A DNA stretch of 64,000 bases, from positions 1 through 64,000 of the forward strand of contig CAZSHS010000006.1 in the NCBI GenBank assembly GCA_964606665.1. The letters run 5' to 3'. Positions 1 to 8,990 of this stretch are shown here, one piece after another. The number at the start of each line of letters is the position of its first letter. The stretch's first letter is position 1. The notes below the pieces were generated by a model. It searched no databases and was not told where the DNA came from. It saw only the letters and a program-made list of their open reading frames with translations. Both the position numbers and the translations under genes were made by a program. Origin of the DNA: Aved-18 sp964606665 (GTDB taxonomy: Bacteria; Cyanobacteriota; Vampirovibrionia; Obscuribacterales; Obscuribacteraceae).

Positions 1-241
1 AACGGTCCGCGGTAGATAGTTTTTTCTTGCAGCATGATTGCGTTCATGAGCAAGTTTTTGACCAGGTGAGTATTTCTTGCTAAGCGGCATGTGTGTTCGT
101 TTGTTTTTGCACCAAATGCGGTGCCTCACGATTTTTGATTCATATATAAATGATGCCGAAGTGACCCACTTTAGATTCAATAAGAAACTCTCGATTTTTA
201 GTTGAAAGGGTATCGATGAATTCTTTGGTTAACTTTGGCAT
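1..241 (-). pseudogene. Remnant of a phage-type tyrosine integrase (N-terminal part)
   Basis: Read leftwards from an ATG at 241, the first 33 codons begin MPKLTKEFIDTL and continue into VGHFGI. This looks like the N-terminal DNA-binding arm of P4/phage-type integrases (roughly MPKLT..FID.L...GFGIRV). The frame ends at a TGA (140-142). The similarity continues in another frame, open to the window edge, with IVRHRIWCKNKRTH and then QKLAHERNHAARK, the usual Arg-rich strand and arm helix of this family. A frameshift plus a stop and the missing WD before the GFG motif indicate a decayed gene. The catalytic domain, if any is left, lies outside the window. The assignment rests on motif memory only. 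Confidence 0.45.
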
Positions 242-386
242 AGCAAAACACACTCCGATAACAAAAAGCGCCTTCAAATTTATAGACGTTTGAACACCGA
301 AAAAAGTTCAAAAAGCGTGGCATGAATTAAACGCTCGGTGATACTATCTGTGACGCCGGTGTTATTGGTCAGGTCGCCCAATACAA

Positions 387-557
387 TCAAATTGAAAATT
401 CTTCTCGTTCTTCGCCAATACCAGTTGGTGTCACATCTGTTGGAATAATTGTCGGGTTGGCTTGAGCCAGACGAATAGGAGAAAAGTCCTGAGCAAAAGC
501 TGGTGAAGCAAAAAAGCTACACATAAGACCTTTTCCTAGAACCAAATATTTATTCAT
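387..557 (-). CDS. Short secreted peptide or truncated gene
   Basis: A 56-codon frame starts with a clear signal peptide (MNKYLVLGKGLMCSFFASPAFA, cleavage likely after AFA, written here in two parts: charged start MNKY, hydrophobic core, then SPAFAQ). The mature part is about 33 residues, Pro/Thr-rich and then acidic, and ends at a TGA. In another frame the sequence stays open to about 280 (NLIVLGDLTNNTG...), so this may be the 5' end of a longer gene broken by a frameshift near 390-400. It lies between the integrase remnant and a TPR gene on the same strand. I do not recognise a family. It could also be a genuine small exported peptide. Confidence 0.3.
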   Translation of the reverse strand: MNKYLVLGKGLMCSFFASPAFAQDFSPIRLAQANPTIIPTDVTPTGIGEEREEFSI

Positions 558-603
558 GACATCCGACTAGTACTGTGTGCTAGTCTAACATCACGGCTAT
601 ATT

Positions 604-1452
604 CTATTCAGATAGATTCTCTGATGTTTTTGTCGCTTCAGGCGCTTCTGGTGGTTTTCCAGTGACTTTAGCCAATAGCTCAACACATTTTTGATTTATC
701 TTATCTGCTAGTTCTGGCGATACAAATTTTGATTTCTCGCTAGCTGTCAAGCGCTCGGCTAAAATTTTACACTGTTGATAAGAATCAAGCGCGCGTCCTG
801 GATCATTTTGTGCTTCATACAAAGATCCTTGCAAAGCAAGCGGCTTGATGCGATGCGCAGTTCCTGGTCCATACATTTTGCCTAGCACCACTAGTGATGC
901 GTTCAAATATTTGCGACAGGCTTCGCCATCCTCCTGGGCGATACTCACTTCCGCCAGGGCATTTAAAATATCTGGGATGGCTGGATCTCTATCTTTCCAG
1001 TAAGTTTCGCGAATACCAAGCGATTTTTTGTATGCTGCTGCAGCCTCGTCCCATTTTTCAGCCTTTTCAAAATTTTGGGCTTGTTTAAGTAATTGATGCG
1101 CTTGAGCTGATAGTTTCAGAACTTCTGCATTGGCATTTTGATGAGCTGCATCAGCTCCTCTTGAGAGTGTTACAGGTGTGCCAAGGTTACTATTTCTTGC
1201 CGTTGGGCTAGGTCTGCCGCCTGTCTGTCCACTGGCATGACTGCCATTGCCGCCGCTCACGCCTTGAAGTGCTTTGGTTGGGGCGCCATAAAGTTTGTTC
1301 ATGCCGCCGCCCATAGTGTGAGCTGCGCCCATAGGCTTTGGCATAGCCATTAAACTGCCATATTCAGCAATGCCCTGCGCCGTAACCTTATGACCTGCGC
1401 CAAGGGTCAAGAATATTATTAGAGAGGCGATCTTGAAAGAATTGGATTTCAT
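604..1452 (-). CDS. Secreted TPR-repeat protein
   Basis: 282 aa. The N terminus is a signal peptide (about residues 1-25, ending VTAQ), so the protein should be exported. Residues about 30-105 are Gly/Ser/Met-rich and look disordered. From about 110 the sequence is helical with tetratricopeptide-like repeats (for example AEKWDEAAAAYKKSLGI and the helices around ALDSYQQCKILAERL), which usually form protein-binding scaffolds. The C-terminal 20 residues are Pro/Thr/Glu-rich. It stands alone: the next gene on the right is divergent from 1579. No enzymatic motif is visible. Exported TPR proteins of this kind are common in large-genome Melainabacteria; the partner cannot be inferred from the sequence. 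Confidence 0.75.
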   Translation of the reverse strand: MKSNSFKIASLIIFLTLGAGHKVTAQGIAEYGSLMAMPKPMGAAHTMGGGMNKLYGAPTKALQGVSGGNGSHASGQTGGRPSPTARNSNLGTPVTLSRGADAAHQNANAEVLKLSAQAHQLLKQAQNFEKAEKWDEAAAAYKKSLGIRETYWKDRDPAIPDILNALAEVSIAQEDGEACRKYLNASLVVLGKMYGPGTAHRIKPLALQGSLYEAQNDPGRALDSYQQCKILAERLTASEKSKFVSPELADKINQKCVELLAKVTGKPPEAPEATKTSENLSE

Positions 1453-1578
1453 ATTTGGAAAGACTCGATAGTAAGTTGCTCACGCCAGATCATGTTCAAT
1501 ACATCTAACTTACCCAGTTTTAGGGTGGTAACGTCGAAAAATTTATGCATGCTAAAACCTCGTCAGGAGGATATGACG

Positions 1579-2418
1579 ATGAACAACTCATTTTCACTTT
1601 CGTTACACGAAAATTCGCCGCCCTGGCTAGAGGCTTACTATCAGCAAATCAATCAATCTGCTGCCACGAAGAGACGTTTGCAGATGGAGCGCAAAAAGCA
1701 TCCATTTGATAAATTGGCAGATACCTCAATCTTGCAAGAGGATTATGACAATTCTCTTTACACCACCTTTTTTTCCGATGAAAAAGTGCGTCACATTCAC
1801 TTAGTTCACAGGGCCGCAATCAGGCACTGGCGTCATAAAGAAGTTAGTGCCTCTGAGCTTTTGGAGATTAATCAGGTTCCCACAGCTTCTTATCAAAATT
1901 TAAAAGCAGTTTTAGCCGGACCGGGATCTGCTGAACAACAAACATATGAAATAGATCAAGAAACTACTTACCACCCGCCCACAACCAAGCTAGAGGAAGA
2001 TAACTACTCATATGGAATGGGATTGGATCGTAGCTGTTTAGAAGTTTTCTTGACTGAGTCGGCAAAAGAAAAAGCGCTTCACGATTACTTCTTGGGCAAA
2101 AGAAAAAGACCCGCACTGCAAGAGACATTTAACTTTGGACCAAGTATCACTTCGCAAAATCAAGAGCAAACAGTGCCTGATATGAAACTTTTCGACCAGA
2201 GTCTGCTTGCGTCTGAAGTTAGAGCAAGAGCTGCTTTAGCTAGAATTATTAATGGCGATTATAATCAATTCGCTAAGTTGGCTGAAGATATAAGCTCTGA
2301 TGTTCGAATGAGCGTTTTGGAAAATGAGAAGTGTCCAAGTGAAGTTATCGAGCAATTGTGCCGCGATACGAATCCGCAAATTGCCAAATCAGCCAGGCAG
2401 CGCTTAGGTTATCACTAG
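1579..2418 (+). CDS. Hypothetical protein with C-terminal LRV/HEAT-like repeat
   Basis: 279 aa from this ATG. The same frame is open from 1492, but an AGGAGG at 1565-1570 lies 8 nt before the ATG at 1579 and only 2 nt before the ATG at 1573, so 1579 is the better start. The N-terminal two thirds are hydrophilic and unrecognised. The last 60 residues (around LAEDISSDVRMSVLENEKCP then EVIEQLCRDTNPQIAKSARQ) have the spacing of leucine-rich-repeat-variant (LRV) units, with the pattern D..VR..V..N...P..VL..L..D. The next gene carries the same kind of repeat 16 bp downstream, so the two probably form an operon of related proteins. The function is unknown. Confidence 0.7.
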   Translation: MNNSFSLSLHENSPPWLEAYYQQINQSAATKRRLQMERKKHPFDKLADTSILQEDYDNSLYTTFFSDEKVRHIHLVHRAAIRHWRHKEVSASELLEINQVPTASYQNLKAVLAGPGSAEQQTYEIDQETTYHPPTTKLEEDNYSYGMGLDRSCLEVFLTESAKEKALHDYFLGKRKRPALQETFNFGPSITSQNQEQTVPDMKLFDQSLLASEVRARAALARIINGDYNQFAKLAEDISSDVRMSVLENEKCPSEVIEQLCRDTNPQIAKSARQRLGYH

Positions 2419-2434
2419 CGCCAAAAAGAGATTT

Positions 2435-3016
2435 ATGAAATTAACGAAACGCTATATTGCAGCTCTTACCAAGCGAGCTGGAGAAGTAGATGGCTGGCGC
2501 GATTTTGCCGGAATGTTAAATCCAGCTCTGGCAGAGAAGCTGGATACAGGCGAAATGTACCTGCCCAACTTAGATTCTGAATATAAATCAGAAGAAGCTG
2601 CAAGTAAGCCTCTATTGCCAATTGTGCTAGGGCGAATGCTCAGAAAAAGTTATCCTATGAAAGTTCAAAACTGGTACATTGCAGGCTCTAAATTTACTGA
2701 AAATGACAAGCTTGAATCATTATTCGCTCATACAGATGACCAAAAAATGATAGATGAAGGTGCTGCAAGCGAAGATGTAAATGTCAGACGAGGCGTTGCT
2801 GCCAATCCAGTCACTCCTATTTCTGTTTTAAGTGCCTTATCCTTTGACCTTGAGCCGTCTGTCAGACTAGCTGTGCTTCAAAATGGTCGCACTCCTGTTA
2901 GCGATGTCGAATATCTTAGTTTGGATAAAATCGATAAAGTAAAAAATTTTGCAAGGCAAAAATTAGCTCGAATAATGTCAGAAGAATACGTTCTTTCCAA
3001 ATTCCCGGCGCAATAA
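2435..3016 (+). CDS. LRV-repeat-like hypothetical protein
   Basis: 193 aa, starting 16 bp after the preceding gene. Residues about 100-190 contain two LRV-type repeats: SEDVNVRRGVAANPVTPISV followed by LEPSVRLAVLQNGRTPVSDV, each with the VR..VA.N..TP motif. The same architecture at the end of the upstream gene suggests duplication and divergence. There is no signal peptide or membrane segment, so it is probably cytoplasmic. LRV domains form helical solenoids for protein contacts; no substrate or partner can be named. The third gene of the set starts 16 bp downstream. Confidence 0.7.
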   Translation: MKLTKRYIAALTKRAGEVDGWRDFAGMLNPALAEKLDTGEMYLPNLDSEYKSEEAASKPLLPIVLGRMLRKSYPMKVQNWYIAGSKFTENDKLESLFAHTDDQKMIDEGAASEDVNVRRGVAANPVTPISVLSALSFDLEPSVRLAVLQNGRTPVSDVEYLSLDKIDKVKNFARQKLARIMSEEYVLSKFPAQ

Positions 3017-3032
3017 AGTATGATTATGCCCT

Positions 3033-3479
3033 ATGGCAAAGTTACTGAGCGAAGACGAAGAATTCATTTCATTTTTGGCTTTGAATTCGACTGGCGACCA
3101 AATCGAAAATGAACAATTGTGGCAGGGTTATGCCCTTGAGATTGGCAATGGTCCGATATCTCTTAAGTATGGCGGGGCCAAGGACGACGGGTATTTATTT
3201 TGTCGAAAGCCAAAAGACGAAATCAAGATGTTTTGTCAGAATCTGCAAACATTTATGGATAATCGTATGCAGAGTTTGCAATTTGAGCCTTCTGAGCCAT
3301 CCTTTGAATTCAGTCTTGAGCGTGTTGAGTCATTTGGTGTAAAGGTCAGTGTTTTTGTAGACGATGGCAATGCAAGCTCGGCAATTGCGCGCTGGGACGC
3401 CTTTGGTCTTAGATTTTTTACCACCGATGCCAATTTAGAGCGCTTCATAAACGAACTCAAAAGCGAGTTTGCCTGTTAA
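3033..3479 (+). CDS. Hypothetical cytoplasmic protein
   Basis: 148 aa, third gene of a short series with 16-bp gaps, ending 66 bp before thrS. The sequence alternates short beta-like stretches (FSLERVESFGVKVSVFVDDG) with acidic turns and has no signal peptide, membrane segment or known catalytic motif. It does not carry the LRV repeats of its two upstream neighbours. Co-transcription with them is likely from the spacing. No family recognised. Confidence 0.6.
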   Translation: MAKLLSEDEEFISFLALNSTGDQIENEQLWQGYALEIGNGPISLKYGGAKDDGYLFCRKPKDEIKMFCQNLQTFMDNRMQSLQFEPSEPSFEFSLERVESFGVKVSVFVDDGNASSAIARWDAFGLRFFTTDANLERFINELKSEFAC

Positions 3480-3545
3480 AATTGCCATGTTAACGTCACG
3501 TCAGTAACGGCAGTTTGTAGATGTCGGCTGAAAGGAGAACTTACC

Positions 3546-5498
3546 ATGACTCAATCGCAAGTTGCACCAGTTGAGGTGCTTTTGCCAGACGGCTCCAAGA
3601 AATCGATGGAACCAGGCAGTACGGCAGCCGACCTCGCTAAGAGTATAAGCGAAGGGCTGTTTCGCAAATCTGTTGGTGCCTTAATCAATAAAGAAATTTG
3701 CGACCTTTACACCGAGCTCAAGCAAGGTGATGTGGTGCAAATTTTGACTGAAAAAGATAAAGAGTCAATCGAACTTTTACGTCACTCTACCGCTCACGTA
3801 ATGGCAGAAGCGGTGCAGTCCTTGTTTCCGCAGGCACGAATTGCAATAGGACCAACTATTGAAGACGGTTTTTATTATGATTTCGAAATTCCAGACCACA
3901 ACATTACCTCTGATGATTTGACCAAAATTGAAGAGCGCATGACTGAGATTGTCAAACAAAATCAGCAGATAGTGCGTCACTGCATCGAAAATGTAGACGA
4001 GCAAATTGCTATTTTCAAACAGCAAGGCGAGAAATTCAAAGCCGAGTTGCTTGAAGAGCACAGAGATCATAATCCCACTTTGTACTTGATGAAAGATAAA
4101 AATGGAACCGTGGTCTGGAACGACTTGTGTCGCGGACCTCACTTGCCAAACACTTCATTCATTAAAGCATTTAAGCTGATGAAAGTTTCTGGCTCTTACT
4201 GGAGAGCCGATGAAAAACGCGAGCATCTTCAACGCGTTTATGCCACCGCTTGGTGGTCCAAAAAAGATCTCGATGATTATTTGAAAAAGCTGGAAGAAGC
4301 AGAAAAGCGCGATCACCGAAAACTGGCTAAACAGCTTGATCTGTTTTCAGTACATGAAGAAGTCGGTCCTGGTTTGATTTTTTGGCATCCAAATCTTGCC
4401 ACCGTACGTGATGTCATTGAAGACTTCTGGCGCAAAGAACACCGCAGACGCGGTTATCAATTCGTCTATACTCCGCATATTGCTTCAGAAGAGCTTTACC
4501 GAGTAAGTGGACACCTGGAAAACTATGGCGAAAACATGTATGCGCCAATGGATATTGATGGTGATCCCTATCGTTGTAAACCGATGAATTGCCCAGGTCA
4601 TATTATGATCTACAAAAATCGTTTGCGTAGCTATCGCGATTTGCCTCTGCGTTTTGCAGAGTTAGGCACCGTCTACAGATACGAGCGCTCAGGCGTGTTG
4701 CATGGCATGCTTCGCGTGCGCGGATTTACTCAAGATGACTCGCATATTTTTTGCACTCCAGAGCAATTGGAAGGCGAAATAGATGGCGTGCTTGACTTAA
4801 TCGACAAGCTTATGACCACTTTTGGCTACACGTATAAATGTTATTTGTCTACTCGTCCAGAAAAATATTTAGGCACTGATGAAGAGTGGGCAATGGCAAC
4901 TGGTGGGCTTGAAAACGCGCTCATCAAGCGTGGTATCGATTATGAAGTGGACGAAGGTGGTGGTGTATTTTATGCACCAAAAATCGACGTTAAGCTATTT
5001 GACGCTATTGGACGTGAATGGCAGGGACCTACTATTCAGGTCGACCTCAATTTGCCCAAACGATTCGACGTAAGTTACATCGGTGAAGATGGCTCACGTC
5101 ATCAAGCCGTAATGGTTCACCGTGCCGTTCTTGGCTCAATGGAGCGCTTCTGTGGTGGATTGATTGAGCACTATGCTGGATCATTTCCATTCTGGTTGGC
5201 ACCGACCCAAGTGGCAGTTTTGCCCATCGCCGACAGACATCATGACTTCTGCGATAAGCTTATGACGCGACTTTTGGACAATGATTTTCGTGCTCAACTA
5301 GATGCGCGTGCTGAAACTGTTAACTACAGAATTCGCGAAGCGCAAATGCAGCAGACACCGTATATGGTGGTAATCGGCGATAAAGAACAGGAAGAAGGAA
5401 AAGTGGCATTGCGTCATCGTCGCGATGGACAAATTGGACTTCTGACTGTGGACGAATTGATTGAGCGTTTCAAGAAAGAGCGCGCTGAATTCGCTTAA
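3546..5498 (+). CDS. thrS: Threonyl-tRNA synthetase
   Basis: 650 aa, the normal length. It charges tRNA-Thr in the cytoplasm. Domains run in family order: TGS domain (about 8-70); editing domain with HSTAH at 80-84 and a DLCRGPH motif near residue 200; class II catalytic core with motif 2 around RYERSGVLHG and motif 3 around GSMERFCGGLIEHY; and a C-terminal anticodon-binding domain (about 550-650). The zinc ligands of the active site can be placed at the Cys of NCPGH, the His of DSHIF and the His of VMVHRAV. The start follows GAAAGGAGAA at 3530-3539, a good ribosome binding site. No T-box leader is visible in the 66-bp upstream gap. Confidence 0.97.
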   Translation: MTQSQVAPVEVLLPDGSKKSMEPGSTAADLAKSISEGLFRKSVGALINKEICDLYTELKQGDVVQILTEKDKESIELLRHSTAHVMAEAVQSLFPQARIAIGPTIEDGFYYDFEIPDHNITSDDLTKIEERMTEIVKQNQQIVRHCIENVDEQIAIFKQQGEKFKAELLEEHRDHNPTLYLMKDKNGTVVWNDLCRGPHLPNTSFIKAFKLMKVSGSYWRADEKREHLQRVYATAWWSKKDLDDYLKKLEEAEKRDHRKLAKQLDLFSVHEEVGPGLIFWHPNLATVRDVIEDFWRKEHRRRGYQFVYTPHIASEELYRVSGHLENYGENMYAPMDIDGDPYRCKPMNCPGHIMIYKNRLRSYRDLPLRFAELGTVYRYERSGVLHGMLRVRGFTQDDSHIFCTPEQLEGEIDGVLDLIDKLMTTFGYTYKCYLSTRPEKYLGTDEEWAMATGGLENALIKRGIDYEVDEGGGVFYAPKIDVKLFDAIGREWQGPTIQVDLNLPKRFDVSYIGEDGSRHQAVMVHRAVLGSMERFCGGLIEHYAGSFPFWLAPTQVAVLPIADRHHDFCDKLMTRLLDNDFRAQLDARAETVNYRIREAQMQQTPYMVVIGDKEQEEGKVALRHRRDGQIGLLTVDELIERFKKERAEFA

Positions 5499-5528
5499 AC
5501 GAATCCAGCTTCGTCTAAAACAAAATAA

Positions 5529-5645
5529 TTACAGAGGGTTCGTTGCTTGGCTGGTATAAGCCAAGTACAAACAACCTATGGAAATACTCAAGGCTATTGT
5601 CACTACAACGGCTATTAGAATTATGCTGCTTAAATTCTTAGGCAT
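5529..5645 (-). CDS. Possible 38-aa single-span membrane peptide
   Basis: In the 320-bp gap between thrS and the next plus-strand gene, the minus strand encodes MPKNLSSIILIAVVVTIALS and then ISIGCLYLAYTSQATNPL, a short polar start, one clear transmembrane helix and a small polar tail. The composition is typical of small membrane proteins. No strong Shine-Dalgarno sequence is visible and no homologue is known to me, so it may be chance. The rest of the gap (5646-5820) holds nothing I can identify. Confidence 0.3.
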   Translation of the reverse strand: MPKNLSSIILIAVVVTIALSISIGCLYLAYTSQATNPL

Positions 5646-5820
5646 TAATTTGTGAATATGTGAGGCTTTTGGGGTGTCATAACATGCGTCTACGTATAAC
5701 TCACATTGACTATACCGCTCTCGAATTGGATATTGTCATTAGTCGTCGCTCACAAGCGTCAAAAGAAGCTCTCCGCCCTCCCCGATCGCACCCCCAACTT
5801 TCCAATTTAGTCGAGGCTTT

Positions 5821-6957
5821 ATGGTCCAGGGTTCAGAAATAGAAAATCTGCCTGATGCACAGGTCACGCCAAATAATTCAGAGCAAGTGGCATCCACTGC
5901 TCGTGAAAATCTGTTGCTGGCAGCAAGTGACTACATGTCCACTCGTTTTCCCCCAAATGACGGTCGTCTTGCCCACGACACTCGAGACACAAGAGCGTCG
6001 GGTAGTACAGATTTCAACAAAATGCCTGTTGGCGAGTCTGAACTCATAACAGGAAGCGGTTTTAAAAATCTTTCGATAGAAAATATTCCAAGTAACTATC
6101 AAGTCATTCATGCCATGGACAGTCGTGGTTATTACTTGCAGTTTAATCCTCCAGCCGCTGGTCCAAACGAGGCGCAACAACCTAGAAAACGAATTTACTA
6201 TCCGCCAGATTTGCCGTCTATCGATATGAAAGTGAACGGTACCCCAGTGAAACTCGACCTTGCCGCCGATCGCGTGCGCGTTGATCAGTTCAATACTACT
6301 CAGGACCCTGCACTGCTTAGAATTCAAGATGCATACAGAGCGGCAGCTAAATTGGAAGCGGTTAAAGCACTTCCCGTGGACGATCCAGCTATGCGCTTCT
6401 TGCAAAATATGAATCAGTTGGGTGGTCGTGAATTGAATGCCCTTGAATCGGTTTACACCGATTTGGTCAATCGCAATCCCCACAATGCCTGGGCTAAAGT
6501 GGGTCTTGGTGATGTCAAAACCCTCCAAGCTATAAGCAATTTATCGCCTTACATGCTTGGCGCTTTGAACCGAACAGATCGTACCCCTGTCCCACTTGAA
6601 GTCAAACAACAAATTCTTTCGCAACTTGATGCTGCAAGTGAGCAGTACAGACTGGCACAAAATATAAACGGCAGATGGCAGCATAACAATGTCACTCCTT
6701 TCCGCTCTCCATATTTGCCGAATTTCGATTTCAACCCATGGGCTGGCGGTTTTGGGTTCTTGTACTGGGGCACTGGCGCAGATTATGGCGCTTACAGGCA
6801 AACTCAAGTTGGGGTTTTGCGTGGACTGGTTGACCGCAACGTGCTCGACTCTATTCAGTTGCCGCCAAATCGTCCCGAATATGACCCGACTTTGCCGCCA
6901 AATCCAAGCCGCTTGCGCATCTATGAGCGGGGAGTCAGTCCCAATATATTTAAATAA
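5821..6957 (+). CDS. Hypothetical protein, 378 aa
   Basis: The ATG at 5821 follows a GAGG four bases upstream. There is no signal peptide. Residues about 1-75 are polar and probably disordered. The middle (about 80-150) mixes beta-like segments and polar loops. Residues about 165-240 are helical with a TPR-like flavour (LESVYTDLVNRNPHNAWAKV). The C-terminal 90 residues are rich in Pro, Tyr, Trp and Gly (WAGGFGFLYWGTGADYGAYR), which is unusual for a cytoplasmic protein. I recognise no family and no catalytic motif. It is separated from the GGDEF gene downstream by 99 bp, so it may be monocistronic. Confidence 0.65.
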   Translation: MVQGSEIENLPDAQVTPNNSEQVASTARENLLLAASDYMSTRFPPNDGRLAHDTRDTRASGSTDFNKMPVGESELITGSGFKNLSIENIPSNYQVIHAMDSRGYYLQFNPPAAGPNEAQQPRKRIYYPPDLPSIDMKVNGTPVKLDLAADRVRVDQFNTTQDPALLRIQDAYRAAAKLEAVKALPVDDPAMRFLQNMNQLGGRELNALESVYTDLVNRNPHNAWAKVGLGDVKTLQAISNLSPYMLGALNRTDRTPVPLEVKQQILSQLDAASEQYRLAQNINGRWQHNNVTPFRSPYLPNFDFNPWAGGFGFLYWGTGADYGAYRQTQVGVLRGLVDRNVLDSIQLPPNRPEYDPTLPPNPSRLRIYERGVSPNIFK

Positions 6958-7056
6958 ACTGTAGCTGTTGCTTTTAAGTTATATGACCTTGGTATGGTAA
7001 TGATATAGTTGTCTGATAGATTACGCCTCAGTATTTATTGTTTTGAGTAAAAGGCA

Positions 7057-7749
7057 ATGACAAAGAACCCGCAAGACGACGAAGCATTTTTTGGTCCCGA
7101 TTCGCTTTTTCGCCGCAAGCTGCACAAGCTGCGCGCCGAGTGGCACGATCCTGGCAAGGGCAAAGGCAATAAAGCGCAAGAGCAATTGACCGGTTACGCC
7201 TATATTACGAATGCTGAAAACAGCATGAAAAACAAAGATACAACAGAGATGGAGCGCCTTGCTCTGCTCGATTCTGTGACCGAACTTTATAATCAGCAAG
7301 CTATTATCAAAGTTCTTATTTCTGAAGTACGTCGCGCCAAGCGTTATAAACGTCCTGTGGCAGTGATTATGGTCGAGTGTGACCAGTTTGATGAAGTGGC
7401 TTCTGGCAATGAAATTAGCCGCGATCTTTTCTTGAAGTCTTTCTCTGAGCTGGTTTTGAAAGCTGTGCGCGATGTGGATGTTCCATCAAGATATTCAAAT
7501 ACACAGTTTCTGGTAATTTGTCCTGAGACAAATAGCCAGGGCGCTAAAATTATTGCTGAGCGCATGCTGCGCACAGTGTCTGCAGAGGCTCTTGTTGGTG
7601 TAGATCGTAATTGGCGCATTAGTGTAAGCGTTGGTTACGCCTCATTTCCTAAGCATGGTACTTCTGCTCAAGACGTTATTACCAAGGCCGAAATGGCTCT
7701 GCAAAGAGCAAAGACAGGCGGCGGCAATAGATGTGATGCAGCTTTCTAG
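7057..7749 (+). CDS. Degenerate GGDEF-domain protein
   Basis: 230 aa. Residues about 70-225 have the fold pattern of a diguanylate cyclase domain: DSVTELYNQQAI at the start (normally D.LTGLYNRR), the RAKRYKRPVAVIMVECDQFD strand, and SVGYASFPKHG near the end. The signature loop normally reading RYGGDEF is RYSNTQF here, and the first metal-binding Asp (normally DxDxFK) is Glu in VECDQFD. Both metal and substrate contacts are therefore altered, so it is unlikely to make cyclic di-GMP and may bind a nucleotide or partner instead. The N-terminal 65 residues are charged and unrecognised. Its end overlaps dxr by 14 nt, suggesting translational coupling. Confidence 0.85.
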   Translation: MTKNPQDDEAFFGPDSLFRRKLHKLRAEWHDPGKGKGNKAQEQLTGYAYITNAENSMKNKDTTEMERLALLDSVTELYNQQAIIKVLISEVRRAKRYKRPVAVIMVECDQFDEVASGNEISRDLFLKSFSELVLKAVRDVDVPSRYSNTQFLVICPETNSQGAKIIAERMLRTVSAEALVGVDRNWRISVSVGYASFPKHGTSAQDVITKAEMALQRAKTGGGNRCDAAF

Positions 7750-8935
7750 CACCGCAACTAGAATCAGTCTCTTGGGCTCTACAGGCTCAATAGGTCTTCA
7801 AACGCTAGACATAGTGGAAAATCACAAGGACCATTTGCAAGTGGTGGCACTTTGCGCTGGTTCTAATTCGCTTGAAAAATTATGTGCACAAGTAATTCAG
7901 TTTGAGCCAGAGTTGGTCTGTGTTCCAAACGACACAGATAGAGAAAAGCTTATTTGTCTGCTTGGCGCAAACAAGCGCAAAAAATTGGATATCGTCACTG
8001 GAGAAGCTGGGTTAATAGCTGCTGCCACATTGACTAGTTGCAATTTGGTCGTCACTGGAGTGGTCGGAGCGATAGGGGTCAAGCCAACTTATGCAGCAGT
8101 GCGAGCCGGCAAAAATATTGCTTTAGCCAATAAAGAAACTCTTGTTGCTGCCGGATCAGTGATTATGAGTGAAGCCAAGAAGCAAGGCGTGAAAATAATT
8201 CCAGTAGATAGCGAACACTCGGCTATTTTTCAGTCTCTTCAAGGCTACCAAAACAGCGACATAGATTATCTCTGGCTCACGGGTTCGGGCGGACCATTTA
8301 GGACTTGGACACTTGCCCAAATGGAGAATGCCACCAAATCCGATGCGCTCAAGCATCCTAATTGGTCGATGGGGCCAAAGATAACAATAGACTCCGCAAC
8401 CATGATGAATAAAGGACTTGAGATAATAGAAGCGCGCTGGCTTTTTGATATAAGTGCCAAAAAAATTAAAGTGTTGGTTCATCCGCAATCAATTTTGCAT
8501 TCTGCCGTAGAATTCAAAGACGGCTCTATCGTGGGTCAGATGGGCGTGCCTGATATGCGCCTACCTATTCATTTTGCTTTGTTCTATCCAGATAGGGTGG
8601 CATCCAATAGAGTTCCACGTTTGGACCTGGTGAAGCTAGGTTCGCTCACTTTTGAGCCACCCGACTTCAAGAAGTTTCCCTGTCTTTTAATGGCGCAAGA
8701 AGTGGCCGAATCAACCGCAACATTGCCTTGTGTACTCAATGCAGCAAACGAAGTGATTGTGGACAGTTTTCTGAAAGACCTCTTACCATTTAAACAAATA
8801 CCTAAGCTTCTTGAAGCAGTCTTAAGCTTGCACAAACCGGTTAAAAACCCTGATTTGGACGATATTTTTGAGGCTGATGCCTGGGCTCGCAAAGAAGCTT
8901 TTCGGCTTGTTCAGGCTCCAATATCATCCATTTAA
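7736..8935 (+). CDS. dxr: 1-deoxy-D-xylulose 5-phosphate reductoisomerase
   Basis: 399 aa. It catalyses the second step of the MEP isoprenoid pathway, converting DXP to MEP with NADPH. The nucleotide-binding start is LLGSTGSIGLQTLDIVE. The family blocks ANKETLVAAGS, PVDSEHSAIFQ (metal ligands), GSGGPFR and GPKITIDSATMMNKGLE are all present. The frame is open further upstream inside the GGDEF gene, but homology begins at the ATG at 7736, so that start is used; it overlaps the upstream stop by 14 nt. ispF of the same pathway lies at 55008 in this window, so the MEP genes are scattered. Confidence 0.96.
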   Translation: MQLSSTATRISLLGSTGSIGLQTLDIVENHKDHLQVVALCAGSNSLEKLCAQVIQFEPELVCVPNDTDREKLICLLGANKRKKLDIVTGEAGLIAAATLTSCNLVVTGVVGAIGVKPTYAAVRAGKNIALANKETLVAAGSVIMSEAKKQGVKIIPVDSEHSAIFQSLQGYQNSDIDYLWLTGSGGPFRTWTLAQMENATKSDALKHPNWSMGPKITIDSATMMNKGLEIIEARWLFDISAKKIKVLVHPQSILHSAVEFKDGSIVGQMGVPDMRLPIHFALFYPDRVASNRVPRLDLVKLGSLTFEPPDFKKFPCLLMAQEVAESTATLPCVLNAANEVIVDSFLKDLLPFKQIPKLLEAVLSLHKPVKNPDLDDIFEADAWARKEAFRLVQAPISSI

Positions 8936-8990
8936 GTCGTTTTCGTGTTAGCATTTCTGCCACCTGGAACACATAAATAGGACTCGATTC

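Noticed and set aside
5660..5842. 60-codon plus-strand frame before the 378-aa gene
   Set aside because: It overlaps the better-supported start at 5821, has Arg/Pro-rich chance-like text and no ribosome site.
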